Shown: positions 5,711-9,528 of the stretch, one piece after another
Layout of the letters: each line of letters opens with the position of its first letter
Position numbering within the stretch: the first letter of the stretch is position 1
NCBI GenBank assembly: GCA_030633645.1
Contig: DAOVRY010000010.1
Span: forward strand, 1-9,528
Length of the DNA stretch: 9,528 nt
Source of the DNA: Pseudomonadota bacterium
GTDB lineage: Bacteria; Desulfobacterota; DSM-4660; Desulfatiglandales; B25-G16
Reading direction: 5' to 3'
Notes under the pieces: model-generated
What the model was told of the DNA's origin: nothing
Databases searched by the model: none
The model's input: the letters and a program-made list of their open reading frames with translations, nothing else
Program-made: the position numbers and the translations under genes

Positions 5711-5760
5711 AGTTGGCCATGATGAAGGTCTTCGCCCTGATATAATCACCACGGCCAACT
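5711..5760 (-). promoter_or_regulatory. Strong RNA hairpin between the sugar phosphatase and fmdB
   Basis: Read as minus-strand RNA, the arms AGUUGGCCGUGGUGA and UCAUCAUGGCCAACU pair over 15 bp. Thirteen are Watson-Crick and two are G-U pairs, enclosing a 20-nt loop. On the plus strand the two G-U positions would be A-C mismatches, so the structure favours the minus-strand transcript, which is the coding direction here. No U-tract follows, so it is a poor intrinsic terminator. A smaller ATTAA/TTAAT inverted repeat lies just downstream. Possible roles are mRNA 3'-end protection for the glycosyltransferase-phosphatase message, a processing site, or a protein-binding element. Confidence 0.55.
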
Positions 5761-5772
5761 CTATACCTGAAG

Positions 5773-6588
5773 TCACATCCCAAATGACAAGTCGCTCATG
5801 CCATTTGTAAGCCTTACCAACCATTCTAGAAACCGCTCAACCTCTCCTACGCCATTAACCGTATAATCTGCCTCTCTATCTACTTCCCTTGGTGCTTCTT
5901 CATTGATAACTCCTACTGCCACACCATGAAAGCCTGCTTGCCGTATTGCTCGAAAGGCATCCACATCTGTGAGATCATCCCCCAGATAGACCGTTTTCCT
6001 GAGATTATACTGATCTAGTAGCTCGAGGGTGGCCGAACCTTTATTAATGGGTATGAATGGACGGAGCTCTATGGCCATCTTTCCCTCTCGTATTACTAAG
6101 CCATTCGTATTCCTGGCTCTTGCCAGAGTTGCCAAAATCTTCCTCCTAGCAGCATCCCTGTCTCGACATAGACGGTAATGGATTGAGGCGGTCACTACCT
6201 TGTTGTCGAAAAGAAGCCCTTCGATATCGAGAAGAGGTTTCAGTTCTTTTAGAGTTTTTTCTATCACACCAGAATATGACTCCATACCGGGAACGGGTCT
6301 GACACCTCCTGATTCCCATCGCTCGAACCCGTGCTTACCTATATAGACGATCTCCTCGATTCCTACCATCTCTCTCATTTCAACCACAGGCCGACCAGAG
6401 ACAACAGCTACCAGTGGCAAGTGTTTGGCAAGTTGAAAGAGATAATTCCTGCAAAGGGGCGAAACTTCTGCCTGAGCCGGAGTAGGTGCAGTGCGGCTTA
6501 TCGTACCATCGATATCCGTAATCAGCCCTAAACAAGTATCTGCCAGGAGTTCCTGCACGGAATCAAGATGGTCAAAGAGATAAGGCAC
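5773..6588 (-). CDS. otsB: HAD-family sugar phosphatase, trehalose-phosphatase (OtsB) type
   Basis: A 271-residue cytoplasmic phosphatase. HAD motif I is DIDGTIS (residues 25-31, nucleophile Asp25, general acid Asp27). Motif II is VVSGRP (62-67), followed by YIGKHGFE (82-89), the counterpart of GNHG in OtsB. INKGSATLELL (181-191) supplies the motif III Lys183, and GDDLTDVDAF (203-212) is motif IV. The cap-domain ELRP (174-177) is also as in OtsB. The usual reaction is trehalose 6-phosphate to trehalose plus phosphate. No OtsA (GT20) is present; the partner is a GT4 enzyme ending 9 nt upstream, so the true substrate may be another phosphorylated glycoside. The start is a GTG at 6588 with only a weak, close purine run (AACGAG), suggesting translation coupled to the upstream gene. 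Family certain, substrate open. Confidence 0.85.
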   Translation of the reverse strand: MPYLFDHLDSVQELLADTCLGLITDIDGTISRTAPTPAQAEVSPLCRNYLFQLAKHLPLVAVVSGRPVVEMREMVGIEEIVYIGKHGFERWESGGVRPVPGMESYSGVIEKTLKELKPLLDIEGLLFDNKVVTASIHYRLCRDRDAARRKILATLARARNTNGLVIREGKMAIELRPFIPINKGSATLELLDQYNLRKTVYLGDDLTDVDAFRAIRQAGFHGVAVGVINEEAPREVDREADYTVNGVGEVERFLEWLVRLTNGMSDLSFGM

Positions 6589-6597
6589 CTCGTTTCA

Positions 6598-7767
6598 TTA
6601 CCTCTCATATCTTGGCGTTTGTTTATGATATTTATCTTCCTTAGAAAGATAGCCCTGATAGTCATGGGTTACCTCCAGGGGATCTCCTGATTTGAAAGGA
6701 ACAAAGTCAGAGGGCGTGGTGGCCTTTTTTGTCTCATCCCTCTGATCAAATGAAGAGTCGATCTTACGATATACTTTCATCGTTTCCTCTGCCGCGATAT
6801 CCCAGGAAAAGCAACGTGCCCTTGCAATACCTTTCTCCATAAGTTGCCTGCTCAGGGTTCTATTAGTTATTACCGAGTGCATAGCCTTTGTGATATCATT
6901 GGTATCTTCAGGATCTATCAATAAGCCAGCATCGCCAACTATCTCCGGTAAGGATGAGCGGTTGGATGTAATTACAGGGCAGCCACAGGCCATGGCTTCA
7001 AGCGGAGGTAGACCGAAGCCCTCGTAAAAAGATGGAAAAACCAGGGCCACAGCAGAGGAGTAATATGCCGCTAGTTCGGTATCTGTTACATGATCAATGA
7101 AGATAACATCTTTCTCCAGATTAAGGTGCGCTATCGCCCTTTGTGTCATTCGGCGAAACTGTTTCGATCTTCCGGCAGCCCCTATCTTTATCAGTTTCAA
7201 TCCCTGGAGGTCACCAAACTCCTTCTTCAATCGGGCAAATGCAGCCACTAGGCCTGCCAGGTTTTTTCTTGGTCGCTCTGATCCCACATAGAGAAAGTAG
7301 GGAAAGGAGACAAGTCTCTTCTCTGGCACCGGCTTGAACACTCCGTGATTAATGCCGTTGTATACAACAGTGACCCTTTCCTTGGCTATGCCCAGCTTCT
7401 CAACTAGGTCTTTCTTGGTGTAAGCCGAAGGAGCGATGATATGCTCTGCCCTTTTCAAACCCCGGACATCAAGCCACAGCCCTGTCCTCTCTGATATCCC
7501 TTCTCTATAAAAAGGAGAACATAACCTCACCAGGTCATGGACTGTAATTATGAAGGGCCTTTTCAAGAATAGTGCATAACGACCGAAATGCTGATTCGGG
7601 AAATGTATCAATTTAACCACGGTTCTTAGTCTGCTCAGGCGGCCATAAATCTTAGGGAATGACATATACCGTTTGATTTCCTCGGTCTGTATGGATAATC
7701 GCTCCGCTAACTCTTGGCTGTAACGGTCCATGCCAGACCCCTCAACGGTAGTTATAAAAATAACCAT
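6598..7767 (-). CDS. GT4-family glycosyltransferase (GT-B fold, retaining)
   Basis: 389 residues. The N-terminal acceptor domain has FITTVEGSGMDRYS (residues 4-17; G-x-G-x-Y/S loop) and ITVHDL (74-79). APSAYTKKDL and VVYNGIN (about 112-121, 134-140) form the linker. The donor domain has YVGSERPRKNL (160-170), the phosphate-binding R/K region, and FYEGFGLPPLEAMACG (247-262) with the E-x7-E pair Glu249/Glu257, then PEIVGDAGLLIDP (274-286). These are standard Glycos_transf_1 (PF00534) features. A polar tail of about 50 residues (340-389) follows the fold. No membrane segment. Donor and acceptor cannot be read from sequence; the nearest flavour is polysaccharide mannosyltransferases, but PimA/MshA-like inositol acceptors are possible given the inositol synthase downstream. 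The ATG at 7767 has GAGG about 10 nt upstream. The phosphatase gene starts 9 nt after its stop, forming an obvious two-gene unit. Confidence 0.9.
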   Translation of the reverse strand: MVIFITTVEGSGMDRYSQELAERLSIQTEEIKRYMSFPKIYGRLSRLRTVVKLIHFPNQHFGRYALFLKRPFIITVHDLVRLCSPFYREGISERTGLWLDVRGLKRAEHIIAPSAYTKKDLVEKLGIAKERVTVVYNGINHGVFKPVPEKRLVSFPYFLYVGSERPRKNLAGLVAAFARLKKEFGDLQGLKLIKIGAAGRSKQFRRMTQRAIAHLNLEKDVIFIDHVTDTELAAYYSSAVALVFPSFYEGFGLPPLEAMACGCPVITSNRSSLPEIVGDAGLLIDPEDTNDITKAMHSVITNRTLSRQLMEKGIARARCFSWDIAAEETMKVYRKIDSSFDQRDETKKATTPSDFVPFKSGDPLEVTHDYQGYLSKEDKYHKQTPRYER

Positions 7768-7795
7768 ATTCTAGATTCCTCATAGGTTCTGTTTT

Positions 7796-7903
7796 TCATT
7801 GCACAGTTTCTTGCCGTTTTTTCTTGAGCGCCGCAGTCTGTAATGCCGAAAGCATGAGATAACTCCGATCCAGCGCCAGTATGCTCCTCGCTTTTCTCCT
7901 ATA
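7796..7903 (-). other. Short open stretch between gene debris and the glycosyltransferase
   Basis: Between in-frame stops there are 35 open codons. They read as a helical, basic-ended segment (SILALDRSYLMLSALQTAA then LKKKRQETVQ). It could be the C-terminal remnant of a lost gene, but no ribosome binding site and ATG pair precedes it and I recognise no family. The remaining 28 bp before the glycosyltransferase hold only its ribosome binding site. Confidence 0.25.
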
Positions 7904-8084
7904 TTACAAGGCCTTATTCAGCCCTCTTAATCCAGATCCTGCGCCATAGAAAAGGCATGCCAGCAACACCTCTTTCATGGCCCTCTGATCTCCTTCCTTG
8001 AGAATCTGTCTTCTCTTGAAGGAGCGCTTCTTCTGTCGTCCTTTTCCGGGTTGTCTTCCCTTAGCTGTTGTGCCAAACAGCCAT
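7904..8084 (-). pseudogene. Decayed copy of the 61-residue gene at 3748-3933
   Basis: The first 96 nt from the ATG at 8084 match 84 of 96 positions of the intact copy (3933 to 3838) with no gap. Codon 8, CAA in the intact copy, is TAA here, so the protein stops after seven residues. Nine of the twelve differences change the amino acid, the pattern expected of a gene no longer under selection. Beyond codon 32 the alignment is lost in frame, although another frame encodes FYGAGSGLRGLN, a loose echo of the YLGGGEHSKNWL segment, which suggests frameshifts. A weak AAGGA precedes the ATG. A gene relic in the same orientation as its sister, about 4.15 kb away. Confidence 0.7.
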
Positions 8085-8121
8085 CTGATTATCCTTAAGC
8101 TTATCAAGCCATATGTTTGAG

Positions 8122-8140
8122 TGTGGAGTGTCTTTCCACA
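8122..8140 (-). other. Small inverted repeat in the gap after the 83-residue gene
   Basis: TGTGGA and TCCACA form a perfect 6-bp inverted repeat around a 7-nt loop, 35 bp past the stop of the 83-residue gene. No T-run follows. It could be a weak end-of-message hairpin or chance. Confidence 0.2.
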
Positions 8141-8174
8141 GACAACCGAGAATGTAAGAGGTTGGCAATCCTAA

Positions 8175-8426
8175 TCAGGTCATAATGCCAGTGGATTCAC
8201 CCATATCCGGGTCCTTTGATCCCTTCGCCCTGATTCTTGGTGTTAGGACCTCTTTAAAAAATCGTAGTGCCTCCTCAGCATCATTGTCCATGAGTGTGGC
8301 CTCTATCTTCATAATCTCTTCGTGTGAGATTTCAAGCATGACTCCACCCATGTTAGGCCTCTCCAGCAAAGAAGCCATTCCTTGAATGAAAAAAGGAATG
8401 GCCTCTTTGTCCTGCCTGTTTGTCAT
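8175..8426 (-). CDS. Unrecognised 83-residue acidic protein coupled to the zinc-ribbon gene
   Basis: The ATG at 8426 shares its A with the TAA stop of the zinc-ribbon gene (TAATG), a classic translational coupling overlap. An upstream in-frame ATG at 8459 would lie inside the zinc-ribbon gene and lacks a reason. The protein opens MTNRQDKEAIPFFIQGMASL and carries ISHEEIMKIEATLMDNDAEEALRFFKEVL (about residues 34-62). It looks predominantly alpha-helical and acidic, with a basic patch TPRIRAKGSK (63-72). No Cys, no membrane segment, no known domain. In the second zinc-ribbon relic near 4000 the equivalent start codon is ATT and this gene is missing, so its order with the zinc ribbon is only seen once. 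I do not recognise the family. Confidence 0.65.
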   Translation of the reverse strand: MTNRQDKEAIPFFIQGMASLLERPNMGGVMLEISHEEIMKIEATLMDNDAEEALRFFKEVLTPRIRAKGSKDPDMGESTGIMT

Positions 8427-8641
8427 TACCTGGTCATCGGGGTCCCACATTTGGGGCACTGAACCTCATAACACGGAGAACCCTGCTGATGGGCAACCTT
8501 GAAACCACAATTCGGGCAAATGCATTCTCCCCCTGTCCCGAGTCCACGACCACCCATCCTTGCACGACCACCACCGCGTCCAAGGCCTCTCCCCGTTCCC
8601 GGGCCTCCTCCGGCAGGTCCTGTACCATCTCCTCTTGGCAT
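8426..8641 (-). CDS. Glycine-rich zinc-ribbon mini-protein (MPRGDGTGP family, DUF5320-like N-terminus)
   Basis: A 71-residue protein in two parts. Residues 1-38 are Gly/Arg-rich, opening MPRGDGTGPAGGGPGTGRGL, the same start as DUF5320-type small proteins of anaerobes. Residues 40-71 form a zinc ribbon with C-x-C-x2-C (40, 42, 45) and, after HQQGSPCYEV, C-x2-C (62, 65), ending GTPMTR; Cys57 is extra. Four or more Cys should bind one zinc or iron. A strong AGGAGGTG precedes the ATG, and a near-consensus promoter lies 39-67 bp upstream. It is first in a unit with the 83-residue gene. The 3' end of a second copy survives at 4002-4070. DUF5320 proteins often neighbour dinitrogenase-cofactor-type (NifX/NafY) and Mrp-like genes, but none is here. 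Function unknown. Confidence 0.8.
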   Translation of the reverse strand: MPRGDGTGPAGGGPGTGRGLGRGGGRARMGGRGLGTGGECICPNCGFKVAHQQGSPCYEVQCPKCGTPMTR

Positions 8642-8679
8642 CTAACTCACCTCCTCTTTGATTATTATCTGATAGTTAT

Positions 8680-8708
8680 TATATAGTGATGTACTAAATA
8701 TGTGTCAA
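8680..8708 (-). promoter_or_regulatory. Near-consensus sigma-70-type promoter for the zinc-ribbon gene
   Basis: On the minus strand TTGACA (8703-8708) is followed after exactly 17 nt by TATATA (8680-8685); a TATAAT overlaps two bases further on. The -10 lies about 39 bp before the ATG at 8641, leaving room for a short leader with the AGGAGGTG site. It is the best promoter match I found in the window and probably drives the zinc-ribbon and 83-residue genes, and perhaps the glycosyltransferase block. Confidence 0.7.
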
Positions 8709-8741
8709 CAAAGACAAAACGAATGGGCTGCATAATCTATC

Positions 8742-9089
8742 TTACCTTCTCTTCAAATTCTGTATTCTATCCAAGATACCATCAATCCGCTTTGATAATG
8801 CTGTAACCTCTTTTTTCAATGCCTCTAAAGAAGCAGTGGGTCCTGGTCTTTGGGCAAAAATAGGTTGATAAGACCTTTGTTGGTATCCAAAAACTGGAAC
8901 TCTCATTCCGACAACTTCACTTATTCTATATCCTGCCCATGGATTCTGCCTGCAACCAAAAGGCGACGCTTTCTCTTCTGCCACTGCCTTAGCAAATTGT
9001 CCACAATTTTCAAATCCGCAGAATCCGCAATTTAACTTGGGTAAGAGATCATAGATCTGCTTTATCGTATCCTTCTTGGCTGGTGCCAT
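8742..9089 (-). CDS. Small Fes-domain (4Fe-4S) protein
   Basis: 115 residues. The N-terminal part (about 8-47) is a Fes domain (PF04060): IYDLLPKLNCGFCGFENCGQFA gives C-x2-C-x4-C (21, 24, 29) and the fourth ligand Cys46 after 16 residues. That is the spacing found in RnfB and in the gamma subunit of CO dehydrogenase/acetyl-CoA synthase. The middle (50-83) is aromatic and Pro/Gly-rich without clear fold, and residues 87-115 form a charged helix or coiled coil (SLEALKKEVTALSKRIDGIL onward). No catalytic partner domain is attached, so it is probably a small electron carrier or assembly protein. The ATG at 9089 has a weak AAGGGTG about 10 nt upstream. It lies 98 bp after the partial gene at the right edge and 100 bp before the zinc-ribbon gene, which has its own promoter. 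Confidence 0.8.
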   Translation of the reverse strand: MAPAKKDTIKQIYDLLPKLNCGFCGFENCGQFAKAVAEEKASPFGCRQNPWAGYRISEVVGMRVPVFGYQQRSYQPIFAQRPGPTASLEALKKEVTALSKRIDGILDRIQNLKRR

Positions 9090-9187
9090 CTTTGTTTCAC
9101 CCTTGTTTGCATTTACTCCAGAGCCAAGGAATTAGCTTGTCTGCCCTCTCCACACCCACAACACTTGATACCTGGTATATGCTAGAT

Positions 9188-9528
9188 TTATCCTTTATCC
9201 TGCAATTCCATCAGGACGTTAAGTAATTGCTCACCTGCCTCTTGCATCTGGGTTACTGCCTGTGATACAGGGTTGTAAGGGGCGAGTTTTTCCGCATCAG
9301 GGGTCTTCTCTTCCCATCTCTTAAATTTCTCACTGTGCCTCTTGTTTTCATCGATCCAGGAACTGAGAATAACCTTAAGCCTCCCTGCTTCATCGGTTGG
9401 GAATCTCTTCAGGATATCTTCAACCTTTGATCGAATCATATGCTCAGGAACTGCACCGAGGATCTCATCAACCTTCTCGCCACCACTAAAAAACATCTGC
9501 ATGGGGATGCTCACAATATTGAATTCCC
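9188..9528 (-). CDS. Unrecognised protein, C-terminal part (runs off right edge)
   Basis: The frame is open to the window edge with no upstream stop (it reads EFNIVSIPMQMFF at the edge), and neither the GTG at 9514 nor the ATG at 9502 has a ribosome binding site. I therefore treat it as a gene truncated by the window. The visible part, about 113 residues, is helical and charged: GGEKVDEILGAVPEHMIRSK, then FPTDEAGRLKVILSSWIDEN, then a Trp-containing KFKRWEEKTPD segment and a final amphipathic helix (SQAVTQMQEAGEQLLNVLMEL). No Cys, no membrane segment and no recognised domain. The Fes-domain gene follows after 98 bp. Confidence 0.5.
   Translation of the reverse strand, partial: EFNIVSIPMQMFFSGGEKVDEILGAVPEHMIRSKVEDILKRFPTDEAGRLKVILSSWIDENKRHSEKFKRWEEKTPDAEKLAPYNPVSQAVTQMQEAGEQLLNVLMELQDKG

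Noticed and set aside
3748..8084. The repeated small-gene pair as terminal repeats of a transposon
   Set aside because: The copies are direct, partly coding and diverged; there is no transposase, no terminal inverted repeat and no target duplication in the window.
9168..9178. Palindrome ATACCTGGTAT upstream of the Fes-domain gene as an operator
   Set aside because: Only 5-bp arms and a single occurrence; nothing ties it to a promoter.

Overview
The window reads as accessory chromosome from an anaerobic bacterium. Supporting signs are a ferredoxin-type gene start, an Fe-S (Fes-domain) protein, a DUF1638 protein, several Cys-rich or zinc-ribbon mini-proteins, GroES, and strong AAGGAGG-type ribosome binding sites. 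The protein families recall Desulfobacterota or Dehalococcoidia (Chloroflexota). The sequence alone does not fix the taxon. Every supportable gene lies on the minus strand, so transcription runs from high to low coordinates. I see no rRNA, tRNA, CRISPR array or complete insertion sequence.

Layout in the direction of transcription. (1) 9528-8742: the 3' part of an unrecognised gene that runs off the right edge, then a small Fes-domain Fe-S protein. (2) 8708-8680: a near-consensus promoter, followed by a glycine-rich zinc-ribbon protein (8426-8641) translationally coupled to an 83-residue unknown (8175-8426). (3) 8084-7796: a decayed gene copy and debris. (4) 7767-4042: a metabolic block of GT4 glycosyltransferase, HAD sugar phosphatase (trehalose-phosphatase family), FmdB-type zinc ribbon and myo-inositol-1-phosphate synthase, with a 15-bp RNA hairpin between the phosphatase and fmdB. 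(5) 4070-3748: the tail of a second zinc-ribbon gene and the intact copy of the gene that is decayed in part 3. (6) 3701-2820: a thioredoxin-glutaredoxin fusion and GroES. (7) 2591-2201: a ten-cysteine mini-protein and the 5' stub of an Old Yellow Enzyme gene. (8) 2153-285: a DUF1638 protein, a coiled-coil remnant without a start codon, a helical unknown protein and an MTH1187/YkoF-like protein. (9) 33-1: the first 11 codons of a ferredoxin-like gene.

The most striking structural feature is that the glycosyltransferase-phosphatase-FmdB-inositol synthase block is bracketed by two directly oriented, diverged copies of the same pair of small genes (zinc ribbon, then the 61-residue gene). The right-hand copy has an intact zinc ribbon and a dead 61-residue gene; the left-hand copy has only the zinc-ribbon tail and an intact 61-residue gene. 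The reading frame of the inositol synthase now ends inside the zinc-ribbon remnant. This looks like a cassette placed into, or duplicated around, an older small-gene pair.

A possible joint function of the block is inferred only. Inositol phosphate from the synthase could be glycosylated by the GT4 enzyme and dephosphorylated by the HAD phosphatase. That would follow the same logic as other transferase-plus-phosphatase pairs (OtsA/OtsB, MshA plus its phosphatase) and would give a glycosyl-inositol solute or head-group.
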